Assembly: GCA_964369425.1 (NCBI GenBank)
Contig: CAYJGW010000028.1
Location: 1-35,265, forward strand
Source of the DNA: CAUPWF01 sp964369425
GTDB taxonomy: Bacteria; Bacillota; Clostridia; Lachnospirales; Lachnospiraceae
DNA: 35,265 nt
Reading direction: 5' to 3'
Position 1 is the first letter of the stretch. Each line of letters begins with the position of its first letter. Of the stretch, positions 1 through 7,456 are shown in pieces. The translations under genes and the position numbers were made by a program. The notes beneath the pieces are model-generated. The model saw only the letters and a program-made list of their open reading frames with translations, was not told where the DNA came from and searched no databases.

Positions 1-10
1 CCAAATCCCT

Positions 11-2026
11 TTATTGACCTTTACTTCTTAGTACAATTTCTACTCTGTCATTTGCTTTAATTTCACTCGTAAAATCAGCGGTCTCTCCATTTAGCTTTAC
101 GTCAGATAATCCGACTGGATTGCTATAATCCAACTCAAGATAATTCAGCGTTTCTAATAATATATGAGGGGAATCATCTTTTCTTTTTGGCAACACTACT
201 TCCTTTTCATTTAAAAATATAGTAATATCCGCCACTGATTTTACATCGTTTATTTCTGGAATTTCCACCTCTTCCACTTTATCAATAGATTCTATCTTAT
301 CTTGATTTTGTAAGACATAGCCTCTTTCTAATAGCATTTTATTTTTCAAAAAGCAAATTTCATCTTTCTTTACTTCTGCTTTTTCTACCAAATCATACAG
401 ATAGAATCTATCTTTCACTTCTATATAATCATCATTTCCCACTTGATAATTCATATCTTTATGCTCTGAGTTTACTGTAATGCTTGGTTCAAAGGAATAC
501 TCTTTTCCATCTAACTCTACAATAATAGGCTCTATATTCTCGATTAAATCAAATAATTTCACGACCGGAGCATCTCCGTTAATTGCAGGGGTAATCTCAA
601 TTTTATCTCCCTTATTCACCTGACTATTAAGAGTAGTCGGATTTCCATTCAATGTAATTTCAGCTGGTTGTCCTACTTCCCCCTTGCGTCTCACTTTTTC
701 TCCATTTAGAGTATATCTAAGTTCTGGACCTAGCCGTCCCAGTATCTCATTGGTCTTATACCCACCCATTAAGAGTACATCAAAGACTTTTAAGTTCTTG
801 GTGTCAAATATCTTAAACTTTTTATCGTTTAAAAATATATTAGAAAAATCGTAACCTTTATCAATGACAGAAGTTACTCCAATTCCTATTGGTGTAACAA
901 AGGCTGGTCCAACAAGGCTTTCTTCTGCCACCATCACTGACTTAATATAATTACTACCACTGACTGCAATCCTCGTCTGTACAATTCCTAATTTATCAGC
1001 TATCATTTTGGGTAACTCTGGCGCCAAACTACCTCCACCTACCAAAAATACTGCTGCTGGCTCTCCACCGTTAATATTCATAATAGTCTGGGTAATCGAA
1101 TCTGCAAGAGCATCCACTGATGGATGTACCGCCTCATAGAACTCCTCTTGTGTAATTGTATATTCTAATCCCAAAATATTTTTATAACTAATCTCTGGAT
1201 TTCCTGCTGAAAGTTTCATCTGCTCTGCCGTATCAAAATCTACAAGGAAGTGCTTGATAATCTCTTCTGTAATTTCATCACCTGCAATTGTAGCCATCGC
1301 ATATGCCACGATGCTCCCATTTTGTGAAATTGCAATATCTGATGTTCCTGCACCAATATCTACAAGAGCTATATTAATCAATCTCACTTCTGGAGGTACA
1401 ATTACATTCATCGCTGCAATTGGCTCTAGCGTAAGGCTTGATACTTCTAGCTCATTTTTCTCCATTACAGAATACAAGCTTTCCACTACCATACTTGGTA
1501 AGAAGGCTGCAATCACATCAACTTGTACTTTTTTCCCTCTATGACCTTTTATCGCTTTTATCTTGTAACCATCTAATTGATATTCGATGATGTTATATCC
1601 AACGCAATAAAACGATACTGCACCTGTCTCTTTTTGTATTGCATCAATTTTTTGTTGTGCTGTAGAAATCGCCTCCATCTCAAAGGATTGTGCAAGTTCT
1701 TCTGATATTGGCTCGTTAGTAGATATCTCTATTTCTACTGAAATGCGTTCTGTTTTTAATGATCGCCCCGCTGCTGCAATTGCAACATTTGTAAATTTGG
1801 TACTTCTTCTTTTTTCAAGCGCTTCCTTTACTTTTGCAACTACCTTTGCTACTTCCTCGATATCTTCAATCTGTCCATCCATCATTGATCTTTTAGAGTG
1901 AGGGATTACCTCATGATCGATGATATGAAACATCTCATCTACCATTTTTCCTACAATTCCCACAACTGTTCTCGTTCCTATATCTAAAGAAAAAATCAGA
2001 TCTTCCGCTTGTCTCATCTCTTCCAT
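11..2026 (-). CDS. FtsA/PilM-like actin-fold ATPase with C-terminal beta-grasp-like extension
   Basis: This 671-aa cytoplasmic protein belongs to the FtsA/MreB/Hsp70 actin-fold superfamily. Residues 15-23 (DIGTRTVVG) are the phosphate-1 loop, 222-230 (VDIGAGTSD) the phosphate-2 loop, and 326-339 (VFLVGGGSLAPELP) the adenosine motif. The order fits FtsA, with an insert at about 85-175 where the FtsA 1C domain lies. FtsA itself is usually about 420 aa and ends in a short amphipathic helix. Here about 280 extra residues (390-671) seem to hold repeated units ending NKGDKIEI, NDDYIEV and NDRVEIV, which look like beta-grasp modules. No membrane segment is visible. A division or envelope-scaffold role is inferred from the fold only. 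The ATG used is preceded by AAAGGAAG; an alternative ATG lies three codons in. It is transcribed away from deoC-spoIIE across a gap of about 110 bp. Confidence 0.8.
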   Translation of the reverse strand: MEEMRQAEDLIFSLDIGTRTVVGIVGKMVDEMFHIIDHEVIPHSKRSMMDGQIEDIEEVAKVVAKVKEALEKRRSTKFTNVAIAAAGRSLKTERISVEIEISTNEPISEELAQSFEMEAISTAQQKIDAIQKETGAVSFYCVGYNIIEYQLDGYKIKAIKGHRGKKVQVDVIAAFLPSMVVESLYSVMEKNELEVSSLTLEPIAAMNVIVPPEVRLINIALVDIGAGTSDIAISQNGSIVAYAMATIAGDEITEEIIKHFLVDFDTAEQMKLSAGNPEISYKNILGLEYTITQEEFYEAVHPSVDALADSITQTIMNINGGEPAAVFLVGGGSLAPELPKMIADKLGIVQTRIAVSGSNYIKSVMVAEESLVGPAFVTPIGIGVTSVIDKGYDFSNIFLNDKKFKIFDTKNLKVFDVLLMGGYKTNEILGRLGPELRYTLNGEKVRRKGEVGQPAEITLNGNPTTLNSQVNKGDKIEITPAINGDAPVVKLFDLIENIEPIIVELDGKEYSFEPSITVNSEHKDMNYQVGNDDYIEVKDRFYLYDLVEKAEVKKDEICFLKNKMLLERGYVLQNQDKIESIDKVEEVEIPEINDVKSVADITIFLNEKEVVLPKRKDDSPHILLETLNYLELDYSNPVGLSDVKLNGETADFTSEIKANDRVEIVLRSKGQ

Positions 2027-2064
2027 CTTCTTGTTCTTCCTTTCATCTGTGGTTATCTTTCAAT

Positions 2065-2093
2065 AGTATAACATATTGAATACTTTTATGTAA
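2065..2093 (-). promoter_or_regulatory. possible promoter of the FtsA-like gene
   Basis: On the minus strand there is a TATACT -10 box (2065-2070) with a weak TTACAT -35 (2088-2093) at 17-bp spacing, about 40 bp upstream of the start codon. The -35 match is poor, so this is tentative. The rest of the 2027-2135 gap shows no clear terminator for deoC. Confidence 0.35.
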
Positions 2094-2135
2094 TAAAAAG
2101 AGTTTTGTAGTGAACGTAATAGCCTGATAAAATAA

Positions 2136-2807
2136 TTAATACGTTCCTTCTTCCGCCTGTTCTTGCTTTGCTAATTTAACAATACGGCTCGTCCCTAAAC
2201 GGTTCGTCCCTAATTCCATGAACTTTTCAGCATCCTCAAAGCTGGTAATGCCTCCTGCGGCTTTGATTTTTATCCCGTCTCCTACATAGTTGGCAAAGAG
2301 TTCTATATCCTCAAAAGTTGCTCCTGATGTTGAAAAACCTGTTGAAGTCTTAATGTAGTCTGCTCTAGCCTCTGTCACTATCTGGCACATCTTAATTTTT
2401 TCTTCTTCTGTTAATAAGCAAGTCTCAATAATAACCTTTAAAATCTTTTCTTTGCAAATTTCTTTGATGGCTATAATTTCATTTTTTATATCATCATATC
2501 TGCCTTCTTTTAACCAACCTATATTGATAACCATATCTATCTCTGTTGCACCTTCTTTTATCGCAACTTCCGTCTCATAACACTTCACTTGCGTTGTGTT
2601 ATATCCGTTTGGAAATCCAATCACTGTACAGATTTCAATCTTCCCGTCTGCATATCTTGCTGCTTCCCTTACATGTGAAGGCGGAATACATACAGATGCC
2701 GTCTGATAGCTTATCCCTTCATCTATAATTTTCTTTACTTCCTCTAGCGTGGTTCCCTGCCCTAATATCGTATGATCTACTGCCTTAAAAACATCTTTCT
2801 TTCCCAT
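2136..2807 (-). CDS. deoC: deoxyribose-phosphate aldolase DeoC
   Basis: Class I aldolase that cleaves 2-deoxyribose 5-phosphate to acetaldehyde and glyceraldehyde 3-phosphate in deoxynucleoside catabolism; cytosolic TIM barrel. The 223-aa length is normal. The Schiff-base lysine is K153 in YIKTSTGF, with the second conserved lysine K182 in KAAGGI and an acidic residue in EIDMVINIG (near D91). The C-terminal GTNRLGTS matches the phosphate-binding loop. I chose the ATG at 2807 because AAAGGAG sits 6 nt upstream; a longer frame begins at 2828 inside the end of the upstream gene but lacks a better ribosome site. It starts 14 nt after the stop of the SpoIIE-like gene, so the two are probably co-transcribed, although no functional link between them is known. 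Confidence 0.95.
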   Translation of the reverse strand: MGKKDVFKAVDHTILGQGTTLEEVKKIIDEGISYQTASVCIPPSHVREAARYADGKIEICTVIGFPNGYNTTQVKCYETEVAIKEGATEIDMVINIGWLKEGRYDDIKNEIIAIKEICKEKILKVIIETCLLTEEEKIKMCQIVTEARADYIKTSTGFSTSGATFEDIELFANYVGDGIKIKAAGGITSFEDAEKFMELGTNRLGTSRIVKLAKQEQAEEGTY

Positions 2808-2821
2808 GCTTTTCTCCTTTT

Positions 2822-4756
2822 CTAACATTTGAATTTGGGTACAAAACTTAAAATTGTGATATCATCTGCTTGCTCTTCTCCTTCGGAAAACTCCTCTATC
2901 TTTTGTAAAAGTCTATTTGCTATATCTGTAGCTTTTATTGCTTTTTCTTGATTGGATTCTTCCATACATAGAAGTAGTCTATCTTCTCCAAATAATTCTT
3001 TCTTGGAATTCATCGCCTCTGTCACTCCATCCGAATACAATACAACTCCAAAATCTTTTGAAATATCAATTTCAATTTCGTGATATGCAATATCCTTCAT
3101 CGGTCCTAGTACAAAGTCGGGCTTTGAATCTATAAATGTCACGTTTCCATTATTAAAAAGAATCGGTGGATTGTGTCCTGCATTTACATACGTAAATTTC
3201 TTCTTTTTCAAATCTACTACGCCTATAAACCCAGTCACAAACATCATCGTGTCATTATTAACTGCAAGTTCATTGTTTAATCGTTCCATCATCACAGAAA
3301 GAGTTGTTGCAAAATTTGCGCGCATCAGACTGATAGCTCTCATCATAAATAATGCTGCACTGACACCTTTTCCCGACACATCTGCCACTGCAAAGAAATA
3401 CTTATCATTATCTAATGGTGCAAAATCGTAAAAATCTCCCCCTACTTTTCTCGCTGGAATAATCTTTGCACAGACATCCATTTTTTCATCGGGATAAATA
3501 TTGGGTAAAAGTGACTGTTGGATTCCTGCCGCTGCCTCCATCTCTGCTAAAAACCTCGCCTCTTCTTTCGCTTTCACTTCTAATTCTTTCGTGTATCTCT
3601 CAATGGATTCAGTCATATCATTAATAGAAGATACTAGTTCGTCTACTTCATTATTGACATGCGCTACTTCCAGTCTCCCCTCGGAAATCTGAGAATTTTT
3701 CACATAGTTCTCTGCAAATCTAGATACTTTTTTGACTGGCATCGTGATATATTTCTCAACACAATAGATTGCTCCTGCTATAATCACCACCACCACTGTA
3801 GAGGTTCTTGCCATGATAAACAGCGCCCTTATTAATTCTTCTTTGTCAAACGTACCTGCCCTTGCAATGATATCCCCTAGATCTCTCATATGCAATACCA
3901 CTAAGCACAAAAGTAGGGCTGATGCTCCTGTCAACACTTGCTTTTGGACACCAAATACAAGGCTTGTTTTCACATCCATAGCCGCACTTTCTCCACCTCT
4001 TGAAATTGGCAGTATCAATACTCCCCCAACGATAACAACTAGTAAAAAAAATAACAGATTTATGATGCTAACTTCATCTTGCTCAATATTAACTGCTGTG
4101 AAAAACAATGTACTAGAAACTACTGTCACTAAAACAGCAAGTGCATAATCTATAGCATAGCTTCCTCTTTTATAGATTCGATTGTATCTATTTCTTGGAA
4201 TTTTGGGTTTTATGCTACAATATCCAGTTAATACTTGAATAACTAGAATTCCTATATACAAAGAAGTGCTATAAAATTGTAGTGCTACGTGCAAAAACTC
4301 ATCCCGAACTGAATTATAATTAATAATTGTAACTCCTGAAATAAAGTTTTCAAAAATATTCACAGTTGCCACACTAATTGCTGTTACCATAGCAATGAAT
4401 AGATATTTAAGCAAAGTACTTGCCGATTCAATAAAGGCTATCTTTTTATCTCTCGAACAAAAAATCGTATGCCACAATTTATATGGCATATATGCCATCA
4501 CAAAAGCCGTCGTTCCATTGACAAGGCATACACTAATTTCACCATCCCTTACACTAAGTAGAACTCCACCTAGCGCACTGGCTGCTGCTGCAAGGGGACC
4601 AAATATGAGACCCGAAGCCATCGGTACCCACCCTCCAAAGTTGATTCCATACTCCGAACCTACTCCAAAGGTATCCAGTGAAATTAAGGATAATAACCAA
4701 TAGGACATTGTTACCCCTAAAAAAATCATTGTATTTTTAACTATTTTATTTTCCAT
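2822..4756 (-). CDS. membrane-bound SpoIIE/RsbU-type PP2C serine phosphatase with HAMP linker
   Basis: A 644-aa protein phosphatase of the PPM/SpoIIE family, expected to dephosphorylate a STAS-domain anti-anti-sigma protein. Residues 10-335 hold several hydrophobic membrane segments, including a Gly/Ala-rich stretch near 50-70, plus loops that could sense an external signal. A HAMP-like linker follows at about 338-395, then a short coiled coil. The catalytic domain spans about 415-640 with the metal-binding motifs GGDFYD (439-444), ADVSGKG (458-464), YSDGVTEA (from 574) and ADDIT (630-634), so it should be active. The open frame runs 56 codons further upstream, but that part would overlap the divergent promoter. 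The ATG at 4756 has GAGGG 7 nt upstream and is chosen. It is divergent from an RsbW-like/RsbV-like pair, the expected kinase and substrate. Confidence 0.9.
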   Translation of the reverse strand: MENKIVKNTMIFLGVTMSYWLLSLISLDTFGVGSEYGINFGGWVPMASGLIFGPLAAAASALGGVLLSVRDGEISVCLVNGTTAFVMAYMPYKLWHTIFCSRDKKIAFIESASTLLKYLFIAMVTAISVATVNIFENFISGVTIINYNSVRDEFLHVALQFYSTSLYIGILVIQVLTGYCSIKPKIPRNRYNRIYKRGSYAIDYALAVLVTVVSSTLFFTAVNIEQDEVSIINLLFFLLVVIVGGVLILPISRGGESAAMDVKTSLVFGVQKQVLTGASALLLCLVVLHMRDLGDIIARAGTFDKEELIRALFIMARTSTVVVVIIAGAIYCVEKYITMPVKKVSRFAENYVKNSQISEGRLEVAHVNNEVDELVSSINDMTESIERYTKELEVKAKEEARFLAEMEAAAGIQQSLLPNIYPDEKMDVCAKIIPARKVGGDFYDFAPLDNDKYFFAVADVSGKGVSAALFMMRAISLMRANFATTLSVMMERLNNELAVNNDTMMFVTGFIGVVDLKKKKFTYVNAGHNPPILFNNGNVTFIDSKPDFVLGPMKDIAYHEIEIDISKDFGVVLYSDGVTEAMNSKKELFGEDRLLLCMEESNQEKAIKATDIANRLLQKIEEFSEGEEQADDITILSFVPKFKC

Positions 4757-4781
4757 ATTAATACCCTCTAATTTTCTCTCT

Positions 4782-4798
4782 ATTATAGCATTATAACA
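4782..4798 (-). promoter_or_regulatory. extended -10 promoter(s) for the SpoIIE-like/deoC operon
   Basis: On the minus strand two TATAAT boxes lie in tandem (4790-4795 and 4782-4787). The first is preceded by TGT, giving the extended -10 form TGnTATAAT, which compensates for the lack of a good -35 box. It sits about 35 bp upstream of the chosen SpoIIE-like start. Confidence 0.55.
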
Positions 4799-4830
4799 CA
4801 ACTGTTTTCTTCTTGTCTGTAAATTCCCCA

Positions 4831-4859
4831 TTGACACACTCACTTCATTTTGATAGCAT
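4831..4859 (+). promoter_or_regulatory. sigma-A-type promoter for the RsbW-like/RsbV-like pair
   Basis: TTGACA (4831-4836), a 17-bp spacer and TAGCAT (4854-4859) form a good vegetative promoter about 40 bp upstream of the ATG. It faces away from the SpoIIE-like promoter, making a compact 145-bp divergent control region. Confidence 0.65.
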
Positions 4860-4901
4860 TGCCTTAGATACCTATAAACCATTGATCTATAGGAGGCTTG
4901 A

Positions 4902-5348
4902 ATGGCAATTACAAAAGAACTCATATCGCTGCATTTTTCCTCAGAAGTCAGCTTTCTAGATCAGTTGACCCAACCAACTGAGCATGTGTTAGAATCATTG
5001 AACTTTATGCCAAAAGACATTTTACAGTTGATGATAGCGATAGAAGAGATTTTCACCAATATTTGTAAATACGCTTATCCAAACAGCATTGGTTCTCTGT
5101 GGTATGTTGTACGACACTGCATTAATAACGAAGAGCGATTTATAGAACTAACCTTTATGGATGAAGGGGTTCCTTTTAATCCACTTTTGGTACCTACTCC
5201 TGATACCCTTCAAGATGCCGAGTCTCGCATTGAAGGAGGTCTTGGAATACACCTATTGAGAGGCTTTGATATGGAGGTAGCGTATACCTATGAGAACAAT
5301 AAAAATATTTTATTTATAAGAAAGAAGGAAAACAATGGAAATCAATAA
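4902..5348 (+). CDS. RsbW/SpoIIAB-like anti-sigma factor serine kinase (HATPase_c_2)
   Basis: A 148-aa single-domain GHKL ATPase of the RsbW/SpoIIAB type, which in known systems binds a sigma factor or other partner and phosphorylates a STAS antagonist. The N box is intact (AIEEIFTNICKYAY, E48/E49, N53), as are G1 (DEGVPFNP, from D87) and the glycine-rich G2 (EGGLGIHLL, 111-119). ATP binding is therefore expected. The start has a perfect AGGAGG (4891-4896) 5 nt upstream. The end overlaps the downstream STAS gene by 14 nt, which implies translational coupling and equimolar synthesis. No sigma factor gene is nearby, so the regulated partner is unknown. It is divergent from the PP2C phosphatase. 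Confidence 0.9.
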   Translation: MAITKELISLHFSSEVSFLDQLTQPTEHVLESLNFMPKDILQLMIAIEEIFTNICKYAYPNSIGSLWYVVRHCINNEERFIELTFMDEGVPFNPLLVPTPDTLQDAESRIEGGLGIHLLRGFDMEVAYTYENNKNILFIRKKENNGNQ

Positions 5349-5634
5349 AAAATCAGAAAACAATTCATTAGTAGTAGAACTAACTGGTAGATTAGATACG
5401 AACACTGCTCCACAACTTCAAGAAGCCATGACCGAAGAACTCTCAAACTATCCAGATATCTGCCTGGACTTTACTAACGTAGAATACATCTCTAGTGCTG
5501 GGTTAAGAACTCTTCTTTATTTGCATAAAAAGACATCTGAATCTGGTGGAACGCTTACTTTATCAAATTGTAATGAGATTGTAATGGATGTGTTTAAAAT
5601 GACTGGATTTGATAATATGTTAAACATTAAATAG
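5335..5634 (+). CDS. RsbV/SpoIIAA-like STAS-domain anti-anti-sigma protein
   Basis: A 99-aa STAS domain protein, normal length for the family. The signature VEYISSAGLRTLL (49-61) aligns with the SpoIIAA phosphorylation loop, placing the phospho-acceptor at S54. In known partner-switch systems the unphosphorylated form captures the RsbW-like kinase and frees its partner, and a PP2C phosphatase resets it. The gene overlaps the kinase gene by 14 nt, with AAGGA inside the upstream gene as the ribosome site. The neighbouring phosphatase, kinase and STAS protein together make a full switch. Confidence 0.9.
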   Translation: MEINKKSENNSLVVELTGRLDTNTAPQLQEAMTEELSNYPDICLDFTNVEYISSAGLRTLLYLHKKTSESGGTLTLSNCNEIVMDVFKMTGFDNMLNIK

Positions 5635-5640
5635 AACAAA

Positions 5641-5680
5641 ATAAAATAAGCTAAGGCGAAATTGCCTTAGCTTATTTTAT
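5641..5680. terminator. bidirectional intrinsic terminator
   Basis: A perfect 17-bp stem (5641-5657 with 5664-5680) closes a 6-nt loop. The outer part of the stem is A/T-rich, giving U-tracts in both directions. It lies between the convergent STAS gene and the MATE-ATPase gene and can end both operons. Confidence 0.85.
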
Positions 5681-5688
5681 AGCTTTCT

Positions 5689-7449
5689 CTAATTTGTGAG
5701 AAGCTTTAATCGAAAGATGGTAACATTAAACCCTAGTTGCCCTATATACTCAATCTTTGTAGCCATTCTTTTCAATACTTCTACTTCACTTGCCGCTACC
5801 CCTTCTTTTTCATCTGCTTTTGCCGCAGACAAGTCAAATGTTTTACCATTATCTCTAAATTTTAATACAACTTCATCACCTGTTATCTTTAGAAAAACAT
5901 CTATCAACGGTTTTTTCTTTTCGTTTTTTGCAAAATCGGATACATTTACAACCATTTCCTCGATTGCAAGCCCGATTCTGTTTGCATTTACTGGCATCAT
6001 ATCATTAGCAAGACAAAAATCAATGACACCTTCTGATAGTTTCGCTGCTTCTTCTTTATCAGCTTCAATGCTAAATTCAGATGCAATTCCAGAAAATTTC
6101 TCTTCTTTAATCAGTAATAACCCCGTTACTTTCTCCTTTTTCTTAATCCGACTTCCTACTAAGATAATTAAAATACTAGTTGTTAAGCCTGAAATCGAGT
6201 AACACATCCAAATGATATCGTTATTGATATTTGTAAGAATAACTGCCGCAATTGACACAAACACAAATCCATCTAAGAGAGGGATTGCAAGTGCAATTGA
6301 TTTTCTATCTGTCACATTGTAAAAATTTTGTAATGTTGTATTAAATGCTTGAAAAGGTAAATACAGCGCAAGCATTCTAACAGCTGGTGATAGTACCTCT
6401 AATGCTTCTGGCGAATTCAAACCAAAACACTTCCCTACCGTTTCTGGAGTTGCAAGCAAAAACACAACCAGACCTATTACAGCAATTACTAGAACTCGAA
6501 TAGCAGAAAAAACACTCTTACGAATACCATAATAATCTTTTTCTCCGTATAAAGACCCTGCAATTGGAAGCAACGCATCTGATGTGCCTCCAACAAAAAT
6601 ATTTGCAATCATTAACAAATTGACATATACCGTCATGACCGACATTCCAATCGAGCCAATCGCAACAATGATAATACTGTTTAAAACCAACGACCTTAAA
6701 AATGAGGCCACTTGAATCAAGGCTTTTGGCAAGCCAGTCTTTATAATATCAACTAAAATTCTTAAGTCTCCTAGTTTTGGAAAATCTACATGGAAGGTTC
6801 TGTTTTTAGATAACAGATACGGAATCACCACCACTCCTCCAAATGCATACCCTAGCGCTGTTGAAAGTCCTGCTCCCATAATTCCTGAATCCAAGTACCG
6901 AATCAGTGTGTAATCAAAAATCAAGTTGATGATATTTGCAATCACTACTACGATACCTGAAATCTGTGGCTTTCCATCTTGTCTCATAAAAAGTGCGAGA
7001 CCTGCGGAAAACATCAAGGTAGGTCCTGCAAAAAGCAGTGGTCTTAAGTACTCTGCCGTTGTATTTGCAAGTGCTACATCTCCTGCCGCAAGGGCTAAAG
7101 TAATCGGTTCCATCAGTATCAGCATTGCTATTAGGAAAATAGTCATAGCTGCTATTCCACCAAACATCGTCACTGTGAATACTTGGTTTGCTTTCTTTTG
7201 ATTCATCTCTCCTTTAGCTATTGCTGCCGCCGACATTCCACCTATTGCAAATAGCATATATATTGTATTAATACAAAAAACTATAGGCAATGATAAGCCG
7301 ATTGCTGCAAGTGCGTCGTCACCTAACAGATTTCCTACAATAGCACCATCTACTACTTCTGCAACCGACATTGCTAAAGAAGTCATGATTGTCGGAAAAA
7401 GATATTCACTAAATTTATTTTGGACAAGTGTCCCTGTTCTTTCATTCAT
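5689..7449 (-). CDS. MATE-family exporter fused to an RsbW-like HATPase domain
   Basis: A 586-aa fusion. Residues 12-435 are a complete MATE/NorM-type drug:cation antiporter with about 12 hydrophobic segments, starting with the typical VDGAIVG motif. Residues 455-585 form a cytoplasmic GHKL domain of the RsbW type: N box AIEEMVVNVSDFA (E497/E498, N502) and G1 FRDNGKTFDL (D533, G535). The G2 segment is degenerate: EGVAASEVEVLKRM replaces the usual GxGLG, so ATP may bind weakly or not at all. An ordinary MATE protein is about 450 aa and lacks this tail. The gene starts 7 nt after the NRPS stop, so it is the second gene of the NRPS operon and the likely exporter of its product. The tail suggests control by, or signalling to, the partner-switch proteins next door; that is inference. 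Confidence 0.88.
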   Translation of the reverse strand: MNERTGTLVQNKFSEYLFPTIMTSLAMSVAEVVDGAIVGNLLGDDALAAIGLSLPIVFCINTIYMLFAIGGMSAAAIAKGEMNQKKANQVFTVTMFGGIAAMTIFLIAMLILMEPITLALAAGDVALANTTAEYLRPLLFAGPTLMFSAGLALFMRQDGKPQISGIVVVIANIINLIFDYTLIRYLDSGIMGAGLSTALGYAFGGVVVIPYLLSKNRTFHVDFPKLGDLRILVDIIKTGLPKALIQVASFLRSLVLNSIIIVAIGSIGMSVMTVYVNLLMIANIFVGGTSDALLPIAGSLYGEKDYYGIRKSVFSAIRVLVIAVIGLVVFLLATPETVGKCFGLNSPEALEVLSPAVRMLALYLPFQAFNTTLQNFYNVTDRKSIALAIPLLDGFVFVSIAAVILTNINNDIIWMCYSISGLTTSILIILVGSRIKKKEKVTGLLLIKEEKFSGIASEFSIEADKEEAAKLSEGVIDFCLANDMMPVNANRIGLAIEEMVVNVSDFAKNEKKKPLIDVFLKITGDEVVLKFRDNGKTFDLSAAKADEKEGVAASEVEVLKRMATKIEYIGQLGFNVTIFRLKLLTN

Positions 7450-7456
7450 GTCTTAC

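Noticed and set aside
1254..1544. Plus-strand open frame opposite the FtsA-like gene
   Set aside because: It is antisense to a conserved ATPase region, without a ribosome site or protein-like features.
4757..4924. 56-codon N-terminal extension of the SpoIIE-like phosphatase
   Set aside because: It overlaps the divergent kinase gene and both promoters, and the internal ATG at 4756 has a good ribosome site followed by the first membrane helix.
5641..5680. Inverted repeat as a possible attachment site or mobile-element end
   Set aside because: A single hairpin between convergent genes with A/T edges is explained by a bidirectional terminator; there is no second copy and no recombinase gene.
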